22,194 nt of DNA from JAJTFW01 sp031411335 (GTDB lineage: Bacteria; Bacteroidota; Bacteroidia; AKYH767-A; OLB10). The position numbers and the translations under genes were made by a program. Positions within the stretch are counted from its first letter, which is position 1; each line of letters begins with the position of its first letter. The stretch covers positions 1 through 22,194 of the forward strand of contig JANOAX010000043.1 in the NCBI GenBank assembly GCA_031411335.1, in the 5' to 3' direction. The notes under the pieces were generated by a model, which did no database searches, was not told the DNA's origin, and saw nothing but the letters and a program-made list of their open reading frames with translations. Below, in pieces: positions 8,437 to 16,317 of this stretch.

Positions 8437-8441
8437 CAACG

Positions 8442-9227
8442 ATGCAATTGTCTTTCAGTAAATACCAAGGAACAGGGAACGACTTTATTATTTTGGATGG
8501 TTGGAATTCGGAAATTTCGCTTTCTGCTGAGCAAGTTAAGCATTGCTGCGATCGAAGATTTGGCATTGGGGCAGATGGATTGATGATCATTAAAAAGCAT
8601 CCCACCTTTGATTTTGAAATGGTTTATTTTAATTCAGATGGTTTACCCAGTTCTATGTGTGGAAATGGTGGACGTTGTTTAGTTCATTTTGCTTTTGAAA
8701 AGAAATACATTGGAACATCTACTCAATTTTTAGCCATTGATGGGGTTCACGAAGCGGATGTTTTACCTAATCATATTGTTTCACTAAAGATGAACGCTGT
8801 ATCAATCATCGAAAAAAGAAATAACGATTTTTATTTAAATACAGGATCTCCTCATTTTGTTTCGAAAGTAGATAAGATTAATTCGTTGGATGTAGTGGAA
8901 GGAGGGAGAAAAATTCGGTACAGTGAAGAATTTAAAAATGAAGGTACCAATGTAAATTTTGTTCAAGAGTTGGAAGATGGTATCATGGTTCGCACTTATG
9001 AAAGAGGTGTTGAGAATGAAACGTTGAGTTGTGGAACCGGAGTGACTGCTGCAGCACTAGTAGCTGCGGATTTGTTCAACAAAGAAAAAAGAAAAACAGA
9101 AACAATTAGTATTCAAACATTGGGTGGCGCATTAAAGGTCACTTTCAATCGAAACGAAAATATATTTGACGAAATTAGATTGATTGGACCTGCTATATTT
9201 GTGTACGAAGGATCAATAAAATTATGA
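8442..9227 (+). CDS. dapF: Diaminopimelate epimerase
   Basis: A 261-residue cytoplasmic enzyme that interconverts LL- and meso-diaminopimelate, the penultimate step of lysine synthesis and the source of the peptidoglycan cross-linking residue. Both catalytic cysteines are in place: C73 in SMCGNGGRC and C197 in LSCGTGVTAAAL. The N-terminal FSKYQGTGNDFIILD is the standard DapF opening, and RRFGIGADGL and ERGVENETLSCG are also diagnostic. It is slightly shorter than the E. coli enzyme (274) but complete. It heads a run of plus-strand genes: its stop overlaps the next start in ATGA. The presence of dapF shows that the organism uses a DAP route to lysine, relevant to the Lys1-like gene at 15112. 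The cell-wall gene mltG lies three genes downstream in the same run. Confidence 0.96.
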   Translation: MQLSFSKYQGTGNDFIILDGWNSEISLSAEQVKHCCDRRFGIGADGLMIIKKHPTFDFEMVYFNSDGLPSSMCGNGGRCLVHFAFEKKYIGTSTQFLAIDGVHEADVLPNHIVSLKMNAVSIIEKRNNDFYLNTGSPHFVSKVDKINSLDVVEGGRKIRYSEEFKNEGTNVNFVQELEDGIMVRTYERGVENETLSCGTGVTAAALVAADLFNKEKRKTETISIQTLGGALKVTFNRNENIFDEIRLIGPAIFVYEGSIKL

Positions 9228-9769
9228 TAAGAGGGAATTCCATATTACTAAGAGCGCTTGAGCCAAAAGACGTAGATTTAATGATGATCTATGAAAACGA
9301 TCCGGAGGTATGGCCGGTGAGCGGGACCATCACACCTTATTCCAAATATACGCTTGAACAATATTATGCAAATGCTACTCAAGATATTTTTGTAGCTAAG
9401 CAATTAAGACTTGCCATCGAAATCATCACTGAAGTTCCAGGAATGGAAATGACCATTGGTTATATTGATTTGTTTGACTTCGATCAACTGCATCGACGCG
9501 CTGGTGTTGGTATTTTGATTGGTGATAAAAGTCAACGTCGAAAAGGTTATGCCACCGAAGCTCTTTCATTATTGGTAAAACATAGTTTTAACACACTAAA
9601 CTTGCATCAGCTATTTTGTCACATTGACAATCGCAATGAAGGGAGTTTACGTTTGTTTTCTAAAATAGGATTTAGAACCTGTGGTGTGATGCGCGATTGG
9701 CTTGCATATGATGGACAATGGCATAACGTAACTGTACTTCAACTTATCCGACCTACCGTAATTGTATAA
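9224..9769 (+). CDS. GNAT-family N-acetyltransferase (RimJ/SpeG-like)
   Basis: A 181-residue single-domain acetyltransferase. The acetyl-CoA pyrophosphate-binding loop is QRRKGYA (104-110), preceded by the strand GVGILIG and followed by the helix TEALSLLVKHSF. The later HIDNRNEGSLRLFSKIGF is the typical Asn-containing motif of the RimJ/RimL/SpeG branch. These enzymes acetylate ribosomal proteins, polyamines, antibiotics or amino groups of small molecules; the substrate here cannot be told from sequence. The start ATG overlaps the dapF stop by four bases, so translation is probably coupled. The cytochrome gene starts two bases after its stop. Confidence 0.85.
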   Translation: MIRGNSILLRALEPKDVDLMMIYENDPEVWPVSGTITPYSKYTLEQYYANATQDIFVAKQLRLAIEIITEVPGMEMTIGYIDLFDFDQLHRRAGVGILIGDKSQRRKGYATEALSLLVKHSFNTLNLHQLFCHIDNRNEGSLRLFSKIGFRTCGVMRDWLAYDGQWHNVTVLQLIRPTVIV

Positions 9770-9771
9770 TT

Positions 9772-11781
9772 TTGAAACAAAAACTTATTTCTGCAGGGTT
9801 GGTACTGACAGTTTTTGCACTGTGCTTTTTGAATTGGTATTGTAATTCATCAGAAAAAAAGAATGACGAGGAACGTACTACCTATGCAGGATTAATTGAT
9901 TCTGCTCGGTATGTAGGAATGGAAACTTGTAAAGGTTGCCATTCAGAAGTACATGAATCTTTTAGTCATACTGGTATGGGCTTGTCTTTTGATGCAGCTA
10001 GCAAGAAAAAATCATCAGGCAAATTTTCGAATCATCCACAAATTTATGATGCTGATAAAAATTTATTTTATCATCCGTACTGGAATGGCGATTCACTTTA
10101 TTTCAAAGAATATAGAATAGAAGGGAAGGATACCGTTTTTAGTCGTGAAGAAAACATACGTTATATTGTAGGTTCTGGTCAACATACGAACTCGCATATT
10201 TGGGAAAGCAATGGATATTTATTTCAGGCACCCATGACTTTTTATACGCAGAAAGGAAAATGGGATTTACCACCAGGATTTGAAGATGGAAACAATACAC
10301 GCTTTGGACGAAAAATTGGATTAGAATGTATGAGTTGTCATAATGCCTATCCTGAATTTGTTCCTGGATCAGAAAATAAATTTAGCTTAATAAAAAATGG
10401 AATCGATTGCGAGCGATGTCACGGACCGGGAAGTATTCATGTAAAAGAAAAGTCATCGGGAATATTAATTGATACTTCTAAATTTATTGATTATTCCATC
10501 GTTAATCCATCCAAGCTTCCGATAGATTTGCAATTCGATTTATGTCAACGTTGCCACATTCAAGGAAACGTTGTTTTAAATGAAGGAAAATCTTTTTTTG
10601 ATTTCAAGCCTGGAATGAAGTTGTCGGAGGTAATGAATGTTTTTATGCCGGTTTATAAAAACAACGAAGAGCAACACATCATGGCTTCCCATGCGGAACG
10701 GTTGAAAATGAGTAAATGCTTTTTAGTAGTATCGGAAAGAGAAAAAAGTAAAAAATCAGAGAAAGATCTGCATCCATTCAAAAACGGTTTAACCTGCATC
10801 ACCTGTCATAATCCACATGTTTCGGTAAAAAAAACGGATAAGGATATTTTCAATGCTGCCTGTGGGAATTGCCATCAATCGGGTAATGATCCTTTGTGTA
10901 CTGAAAAATTAGAGATTAGAAAAAAGAGTAGTGATAATTGCATAAGTTGTCATATGCCGCAACATGGAGCCACCGACATTCCTCATGTAAGTGTACATGA
11001 TCATCGAATTGGAATTCATAAGCAAGTAGTAGATGAACCAAATAAAATAAGAGAGTTTGTGGGTATTGCTTGCATCAACAACAATGAAACCACCGATCAA
11101 GTAAAAGCCCAAGCTTACATCAATTACGTAGAAAAATTTGGTTTGGATAAAAGTTTACTTGATTCAGCACTAAAATATGTAAGTGACGATACAGAAGTTT
11201 CATTAGGAAAAAACATTCATCAACTGGTACAGATTGCCTATTTAAAAGGAAATTCATCTCAAATTGCAAAGTATGTTGAGCGTATTCCAAATTTGCTAAA
11301 GAAATTAAACAAGCCATCATTAGAAAACAGAGATGCCTGGACATCCTACCGAATTGGAGAGAGTTATCAAGGGATGGGAGTTTCAAAAAGTGCTTTGCTT
11401 TGGTTCCAAAATGCATATCAACTGGCTCCCTTATCTGCAGAATTTACAAATAAATATGCGAATGAGTTGGCAATTTCGGGAGATAAATCAAAGGCAAAAG
11501 AACTCTTTAATTTGCTCATTAAAGAGCATCCATACTTTTCACCGGGCTATTGCAACTTGGGTTATTTTATATTAGCGGTAGAAGGAAATATTAAATTGGC
11601 ACATACGTTATTCGATAAAGCGTTGAAATTGGATCCCGATTATGAATTAGCTTTGTTAAATAAAGCCAATGCCTATATAATGGAAAACAATAAGCCCATG
11701 GCGATTCAATCCATTCAATATGTATTGAAAATAAATCCAGCGAATCAACAAGCCAAGGCAGCACTCCAACAATTAAAATAA
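9772..11781 (+). CDS. Seven-heme c-type cytochrome with C-terminal TPR domain
   Basis: A 669-residue exported electron-transfer protein. It contains seven CxxCH heme-attachment motifs: CKGCH (53), CMSCH (186), CERCH (213), CQRCH (258), CITCH (342), CGNCH (364) and CISCH (390). The spacing and the following His-rich segment (about 395-417) resemble the cytochrome c554/multiheme families of dissimilatory nitrogen or sulfur metabolism (inference). Residues from about 525 to the end are TPR repeats (for example PGYCNLGYFI and ALKLDPDYELALLNKANAY), suggesting a docking role. The N-terminus is an export signal ending at NWYC-NSSEKK. C24 could be a lipidated cysteine, although the lipobox is poor. 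The start is a TTG: the next in-frame Met (residue 50) would remove the signal, so the rare start is well supported. Heme attachment requires a cytochrome c maturation system not present in this window. The exact redox partner is unknown. Confidence 0.85.
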   Translation: MKQKLISAGLVLTVFALCFLNWYCNSSEKKNDEERTTYAGLIDSARYVGMETCKGCHSEVHESFSHTGMGLSFDAASKKKSSGKFSNHPQIYDADKNLFYHPYWNGDSLYFKEYRIEGKDTVFSREENIRYIVGSGQHTNSHIWESNGYLFQAPMTFYTQKGKWDLPPGFEDGNNTRFGRKIGLECMSCHNAYPEFVPGSENKFSLIKNGIDCERCHGPGSIHVKEKSSGILIDTSKFIDYSIVNPSKLPIDLQFDLCQRCHIQGNVVLNEGKSFFDFKPGMKLSEVMNVFMPVYKNNEEQHIMASHAERLKMSKCFLVVSEREKSKKSEKDLHPFKNGLTCITCHNPHVSVKKTDKDIFNAACGNCHQSGNDPLCTEKLEIRKKSSDNCISCHMPQHGATDIPHVSVHDHRIGIHKQVVDEPNKIREFVGIACINNNETTDQVKAQAYINYVEKFGLDKSLLDSALKYVSDDTEVSLGKNIHQLVQIAYLKGNSSQIAKYVERIPNLLKKLNKPSLENRDAWTSYRIGESYQGMGVSKSALLWFQNAYQLAPLSAEFTNKYANELAISGDKSKAKELFNLLIKEHPYFSPGYCNLGYFILAVEGNIKLAHTLFDKALKLDPDYELALLNKANAYIMENNKPMAIQSIQYVLKINPANQQAKAALQQLK

Positions 11782-11787
11782 AATTCA

Positions 11788-12849
11788 GTGGCAAAGAAAA
11801 AAAGTAAAATGAGTAGAGGGGGAAAGCGTTTCTTACAAGCATTCGGTGCTGTGATCTTTCTTTCCGCTGTAATTTTATGCTGGGGATTGTATCAAAAAAT
11901 ATTTGCACCCAATGATTTCGATAATAAAAGAGATCAAATTATTTACATTCCCACCGGATCAACAATTGATGATGTTGTGCTTTATTTAAAAGAGGAAGGT
12001 TTAGTGGACGACACAGAAGCTTTTAGTTGGGTGGCTCAAAAGATGAATTATTCTTCTAATGTGAAACCTGGAAAGTATCAATTGAAGAATAGGATGAGTA
12101 ATAAGGAAATTGTTACTTTATTGAGATCTGGCAATCAAATTCCCATACGTTTAACCTTTAGCAATATCAGAACTAGTTATGATTTAGCAGGAGCCGTAGG
12201 AGGCAAAATTGAGGCGGATTCTGCATCTATCGCTTATCTTTTCAAAGACAAAACGTATTTGAAAAAATACGGATTGACTGAAGAAAATAGTTTATGCTTG
12301 ATGATCCCAAATACCTATGAATTCAAGTGGAATACTTCTGCCGAAGATTTTTTTGAGCGAATGAGTGTCGAGTATAAAAAGTTTTGGACTGCACAACGAA
12401 AAGCAAAAGCAAAAAACATAGGATTGACTCAAACTCAAGTTTGCGTATTAGCTTCCATAGTTGATAAAGAAACACGAAAAAATGATGAGAAACCGCTCGT
12501 TGCAGGTGTTTACATGAATCGCTACTTGAAAGGCTGGAAATTGGAAGCTGATCCCACCTTAGTGTATGCTTCAGGCGACTTTACCATTCGAAGAGTACTC
12601 AATGAACATAAAGAAATAGATTCTCCTTACAACACTTATTTATACACTGGATTGCCTCCTGGACCTATTTGTATGCCTGCAATTTCCTCAGTAGATGCGG
12701 TTCTGAATTATACCAAACACGACTTTATGTTCTTCTGTGCACGAGAAGATTTTTCAGGATATCATTCTTTTGCAAAGAATTATATTCAGCATCTATTCAA
12801 TGCTCGACGTTTTCAAAAGGAACTGGATAGACGAAATATTAAGTCTTGA
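11788..12849 (+). CDS. mltG: Endolytic murein transglycosylase, MltG/YceG family
   Basis: A 353-residue inner-membrane protein. A basic N-terminal tail (AKKKSKMSRGGKR) and one membrane helix (about 15-36) place the rest in the periplasm. A LysM-like subdomain (IPTGSTIDDVVLYLKEEGLV) is followed by the YceG catalytic domain with LASIVDKETR (221-230), VAGVYMNRY, LEADPTLVY and the C-terminal YNTYLYTGLPPGPICMPA and YHSFA motifs. MltG cleaves nascent glycan strands and is thought to set their length (family knowledge). The acidic motif reads DKET where E. coli-type proteins have EKET. E228 is retained, but I cannot tell from memory which acid is catalytic. The start is GTG; an in-frame ATG seven codons later is an alternative. 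It begins six bases after the cytochrome gene, so it is in the dapF run. Confidence 0.9.
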   Translation: MAKKKSKMSRGGKRFLQAFGAVIFLSAVILCWGLYQKIFAPNDFDNKRDQIIYIPTGSTIDDVVLYLKEEGLVDDTEAFSWVAQKMNYSSNVKPGKYQLKNRMSNKEIVTLLRSGNQIPIRLTFSNIRTSYDLAGAVGGKIEADSASIAYLFKDKTYLKKYGLTEENSLCLMIPNTYEFKWNTSAEDFFERMSVEYKKFWTAQRKAKAKNIGLTQTQVCVLASIVDKETRKNDEKPLVAGVYMNRYLKGWKLEADPTLVYASGDFTIRRVLNEHKEIDSPYNTYLYTGLPPGPICMPAISSVDAVLNYTKHDFMFFCAREDFSGYHSFAKNYIQHLFNARRFQKELDRRNIKS

Positions 12850-12862
12850 TTTAAATAATCAC

Positions 12863-12870
12863 TACCTTTA
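12863..12870 (+). promoter_or_regulatory. Possible -7 box (TACCTTTA) before the cyclase gene
   Basis: TACCTTTA lies six bases before the ATG in the 27-base gap after mltG. It deviates from TAnnTTTG in the last base and has only a CTTG 14 bases upstream. It would allow the cyclase to be transcribed separately from the upstream run. Weak candidate. Confidence 0.25.
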
Positions 12871-12876
12871 TTCGAT

Positions 12877-14850
12877 ATGAAATCCATTGCATTTTTAATA
12901 TCGATGCTATTCATATCCTCCTGGGGATTCGCTCAAGAAGATAGTGTGATTGATTCTTTGCAAATTCAGTTAAAAAATCATCAACAGAATAAATTAAAAA
13001 TTGGGGCTGATGTTTCTCCTTTATTTGACACTACAGAAGCTATTATTTTATTTGGAATTTCAAAAGCCTACTTTGGAAACGATCCCTTAAAGTCCACTGA
13101 ATATGCTAATCAACTTCTTCATTTATCTAAAAAAATAGGATACGCTCAAGGAATTGCAAATGCAAATTATTGCTTTGGGAATATCTCGATGGATAAGGGA
13201 GATTATCTCTTGGCAATAAAGCACCAAAATTTATCCATAAAACAAAACAAAGAACTTGGAAATAAAATTGGGTTAGCAGCTTGCTATAATAGCATTGGAA
13301 TTATTTATTGGAACCAGGGAAATTACACGAAGGCGCTAGAAAATTACCTCTCTTCTCTTAAAACAATGGAAGAGATTGGAAATAAGTATGGCATTGCTGT
13401 TTTGTATGGTAATATTGGAATTATAAATGTAGAGCAAGGGAATGTTGTTTCTGCAGAGAAAAACTACTTGTCTTCACTTAAATTATTTGAAGAAATTAAT
13501 TCGAAACAAGGCATTGCATCATCGTATAATAATTTGGGGAATGTCTATGCCGATGAAGGCAAATACGAAAAAGCACTGCAGTATTATTTAAATGCATTGT
13601 ATCTACAAAAGGAAATGAAGAATGACGATGGCATTTCCATCTCCTACAATAATATTGGAGAAATATATATTAATCTGGAAAAACCCGATGAAGCCTTAAA
13701 AAATCTTTTTGAAGCTGTTAAGTATCAGACAAAAATAGAAGATAAGGAAGGTCTTTCAGGCACACTTTTAAATATCGGAACTGCCTATTTTAAGAAGAAG
13801 AATTTAATAGAATCGGAAAAATATTTAACTCAATCTTTGAATCTTTCGAAGGAGATAGGTAGTTTGGATAATTTGAAATTCAACTATGAAGCATTTATAA
13901 AAATCGACAGTGCAAAAGGTGATTTTAAAAATGCTTTTCGTCATTACAAATTATTTATCTCTACCCGCGATAGCTTGTATAATGAAGAAAACACTCGGAA
14001 ATCAGTGCAGTCTCAAATGCAGTATGATTTTGATAAAAAGGAAAGTTTAGTCAAAGCAGATCAAGATAAAAAAGATGCCTTAGCGAAAAAGGAATTGCAA
14101 AAACAGAAATTAATTCGAGATGGGTTTATGATTGTATTTGCTGTTGTTGGATTCTTTGCTATTGTTTTCTTCAACCAACGAAACAAAATCAGTTCTGGAA
14201 AAAAGAGAAGTGATGATTTATTATTAAACATTTTGCCTTTAGAAGTTGCTGAAGAGCTGAAGTTAAAAGGAAGTGCAAAGGCAAAGCAATTTGAAAGTGT
14301 AACCGTCATGTTTACCGACTTTAAAAACTTCACTCAAATTAGTGAGAAATTGAAACCGGATGAGCTAGTAGCCGAGATTGATACTTGCTTCAAAGCATTT
14401 GACGACATTATTACACGTCATAAAATTGAGAAAATAAAGACGATGGGGGACAGTTATATGTGCGTAGGTGGACTTCCGATTTCAAATTCCACACATGCTA
14501 TGGATGTCGTTTTGGCAGGGCTTGAAATTCAACAATACATGTTAGCTCATCAACAAAAAAGTGTTCGAGAAGGACGTACACCATTCGAAATCCGAATTGG
14601 AATACATACGGGTCCAGTGGTGGCTGGCATCGTAGGTTCGAAAAAGTTTGCCTATGATATCTGGGGTGATGCAGTGAATATTGCATCGAGAATGGAATCG
14701 AGTGGAGAAGCCGGAAAAGTTAATATTAGTGGGAGTACTTTCGGATTGGTGAAAGATCAGTTTCCATGTGAGTACAGAGGTAAAGTTGAAGCGAAAAATA
14801 AAGGAGAAATTGATATGTACTTTGTTAGCCGAAACTTTAGTGAAGGTTAA
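12877..14850 (+). CDS. Receptor-type class III adenylate cyclase with periplasmic TPR domain
   Basis: A 657-residue membrane protein. Residues 1-20 are a signal peptide (cleaved after GFA-Q). TPR repeats of the TPR_12 type (YNNLGNVYADEGKYEKAL, YNNIGEIY and others) fill about 85-365. A charged helix (376-412) leads to one membrane span (about 414-432). A class III cyclase domain runs from about 470 to 650 and should lie in the cytoplasm. Metal-binding Asp residues are D481 (VMFTDFKNF) and D525 (TMGDSYM). The base-selecting pair is K521 and D594 (YDIWGD), the combination of adenylate rather than guanylate cyclases. The transition-state residues N601 and R605 (VNIASRMES) are present, so a homodimer should be active. 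The layout suggests a sensor whose TPR domain reads a periplasmic partner and controls cAMP synthesis (inference). The last codons and stop lie in a hairpin and in a repeat duplicated downstream. Confidence 0.9.
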   Translation: MKSIAFLISMLFISSWGFAQEDSVIDSLQIQLKNHQQNKLKIGADVSPLFDTTEAIILFGISKAYFGNDPLKSTEYANQLLHLSKKIGYAQGIANANYCFGNISMDKGDYLLAIKHQNLSIKQNKELGNKIGLAACYNSIGIIYWNQGNYTKALENYLSSLKTMEEIGNKYGIAVLYGNIGIINVEQGNVVSAEKNYLSSLKLFEEINSKQGIASSYNNLGNVYADEGKYEKALQYYLNALYLQKEMKNDDGISISYNNIGEIYINLEKPDEALKNLFEAVKYQTKIEDKEGLSGTLLNIGTAYFKKKNLIESEKYLTQSLNLSKEIGSLDNLKFNYEAFIKIDSAKGDFKNAFRHYKLFISTRDSLYNEENTRKSVQSQMQYDFDKKESLVKADQDKKDALAKKELQKQKLIRDGFMIVFAVVGFFAIVFFNQRNKISSGKKRSDDLLLNILPLEVAEELKLKGSAKAKQFESVTVMFTDFKNFTQISEKLKPDELVAEIDTCFKAFDDIITRHKIEKIKTMGDSYMCVGGLPISNSTHAMDVVLAGLEIQQYMLAHQQKSVREGRTPFEIRIGIHTGPVVAGIVGSKKFAYDIWGDAVNIASRMESSGEAGKVNISGSTFGLVKDQFPCEYRGKVEAKNKGEIDMYFVSRNFSEG

Positions 14851-14951
14851 CCTTGTTAACCGTCTTGCCTCCGAGTAGCTTGAGCCTCCGCTAAAGCTTC
14901 TGCAACACGCTAGCGGCGAATCGAGGAACTTTAGTGAAGGTTAACTTTGTT
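14833..14951. repeat. Direct repeat flanking a GC-rich insert at the end of the cyclase gene
   Basis: The sequence aactttagtgaaggttaac (14833-14851), which encodes the cyclase C-terminus and stop, recurs exactly at 14927-14945. The match continues as Yttgtt to 14857 and 14951. The spacing is 94 bases. The segment between is much richer in G and C than its surroundings. It has GCCTCCG twice (14868, 14884) and an inverted repeat CCGCTA (14888-14893) / TAGCGG (14911-14916). The first copy also forms a hairpin, GGTTAAC-ctt-GTTAACC (14845-14861), spanning the stop codon. The rest of the gap to 15111 is AT-rich with no gene. Confidence 0.8.
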
Positions 14952-15099
14952 GATGGAGCATTATCGTCAATAAAAGTATAATTCTTATGATTTTAAAAGT
15001 GAACTTAGCAAAATTTGTTTTAGATCTTTTTAGACTGTATTTTCATTAAAAGTTGTCATTATTTCATAGATTTTTGAATCATTTTCTCTCAAATTACCC

Positions 15100-15107
15100 T
15101 ACTTTTG
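15100..15107 (+). promoter_or_regulatory. -7 box (TACTTTTG) four bases before the Lys1-like gene
   Basis: TACTTTTG matches TAnnTTTG exactly, followed by CCCC and ATG. A TTTTTG (15071-15076) lies upstream at a spacing of 23, longer than the usual 19. If this is the promoter, the mRNA would begin at or within a base or two of the start codon. Confidence 0.5.
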
Positions 15108-15111
15108 CCCC

Positions 15112-16317
15112 ATGAAAATTGGATTGATACGAGAAGAGAAAATTCCCCGCGATAAACGAGTTGCTTTTACTCCCTTGCAGTGTAGGGCTTTGCTAAAAGA
15201 GTTTCCACAGGTTAATTTAGTGGTTCAGCCATGCGATTATCGTTGTTTTACGAACGAAGAATATAAAATGCATGCCATTCCGTTGCAGGAAGATTTGTCG
15301 GACTGTGATATACTTATAGGTGTAAAAGAAGTACCGACAAAATTTTTAATGGAAGGAAAAAAGTACTTATTCTTCTCGCATACCATCAAGAAGCAAAAAC
15401 ACAATCGAGATTTGCTAAGGAATATTCTAGCAAAGAAAATTCAACTCATCGACTATGAGTGTTTGGTAGATAAACAAGAGAACCGTGTAATTGGCTTTGG
15501 ACGATTTGCAGGAATGGTTGGAGCTTATAATGGCATTATGGCCTATGGTTTAAAGTACGGACTCTTTAACCTCAAGCCCGCCCATCTTTGTCATGATAAA
15601 AAAGAAGTGTTTAAGGAATTAGAAAGAATCAATTTACCCAATATTAAAATAGTGGTGACGGGAGGTGGTAGAGTAGCCAATGGAGCTATGGAAACATTGG
15701 GTGTATTAGGCATTCGAAAAGTGACGGCATTTGAATTTTTAAACTATTCGTTTCGCGAACCGGTGTATGTGCAGTTGCATTCAGAAGATTATTATAGAGC
15801 AAAAGATGGATCCGATTTTAGTAAATCTGCATTTTACCATCATCCTGAAAAATTTGATTGTCATTTTGCGACAGGAAATTCTTTTGCCAGCTTTTGTGAT
15901 CTATTAATCCATTGCACATTTTGGGATCCTAAAGCACCCGTATTATTCACAGTAGAACAAATGCGCAACCCTAAGTTTCATATAAGTGTGATTGCTGACG
16001 TGACCTGCGATATAAATGGAAGTATTCCATCTACCACAAAAGCGACTACGATTGAGGATAAATTTTATGGTTACAATCCCAATACCGAACAAATTGACGA
16101 AGCTTTTGCTCCGAGTACCATAACGGTAATGTCAATTGATAATTTACCGTGTGAGTTGCCCAGAGATGCTTCAGATGGATTTGGAAAGCATTTGTTGGAA
16201 AGAGTTGTTCCCTTTTTAGTAGGGGAGGATGATGGACTTATTGAAAGAGCCAGCGTTACAAAAGATGGAAAATTGATGCCGCACTTCGAGTACTTAAGTG
16301 ATTATGTAGCGGATTAA
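15112..16317 (+). CDS. NAD(P)-dependent oxidoreductase, saccharopine dehydrogenase (Lys1)/alanine dehydrogenase family
   Basis: A 401-residue soluble dehydrogenase. The N-terminal half is an AlaDH/PNT-N domain: IGLIREEKIPRDKRVAFTP, then VKEVP with K72 and FFSHTIKKQ with H90. These align with the catalytic Lys and His shared by alanine dehydrogenase and fungal-type saccharopine dehydrogenase. The Rossmann motif is VVTGGGRVANGA (G184-G186, G191). A later ADVTCDINGSIPST motif matches the C-terminal part of the family. The FSH-x-K-x-Q stretch and the overall length look closer to the lysine-forming saccharopine dehydrogenase Lys1 than to classical alanine dehydrogenase (judgement by eye). Because dapF is present, lysine is made through diaminopimelate, so a Lys1-like enzyme could serve lysine breakdown or another imino-acid reduction (inference). 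It is monocistronic and isolated by repeat-bearing gaps on both sides. Confidence 0.75.
   Translation: MKIGLIREEKIPRDKRVAFTPLQCRALLKEFPQVNLVVQPCDYRCFTNEEYKMHAIPLQEDLSDCDILIGVKEVPTKFLMEGKKYLFFSHTIKKQKHNRDLLRNILAKKIQLIDYECLVDKQENRVIGFGRFAGMVGAYNGIMAYGLKYGLFNLKPAHLCHDKKEVFKELERINLPNIKIVVTGGGRVANGAMETLGVLGIRKVTAFEFLNYSFREPVYVQLHSEDYYRAKDGSDFSKSAFYHHPEKFDCHFATGNSFASFCDLLIHCTFWDPKAPVLFTVEQMRNPKFHISVIADVTCDINGSIPSTTKATTIEDKFYGYNPNTEQIDEAFAPSTITVMSIDNLPCELPRDASDGFGKHLLERVVPFLVGEDDGLIERASVTKDGKLMPHFEYLSDYVAD

Noticed and set aside
11788..12849. Inactive MltG because of DKET in place of EKET
   Set aside because: The second glutamate and the rest of the domain are kept, and I am not certain which acid is catalytic, so loss of activity is not supported.
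14845..14861. Terminator of the cyclase gene
   Set aside because: The GGTTAAC/GTTAACC hairpin overlaps the stop codon but lacks a following T-tract, so I list it only as part of the repeat.
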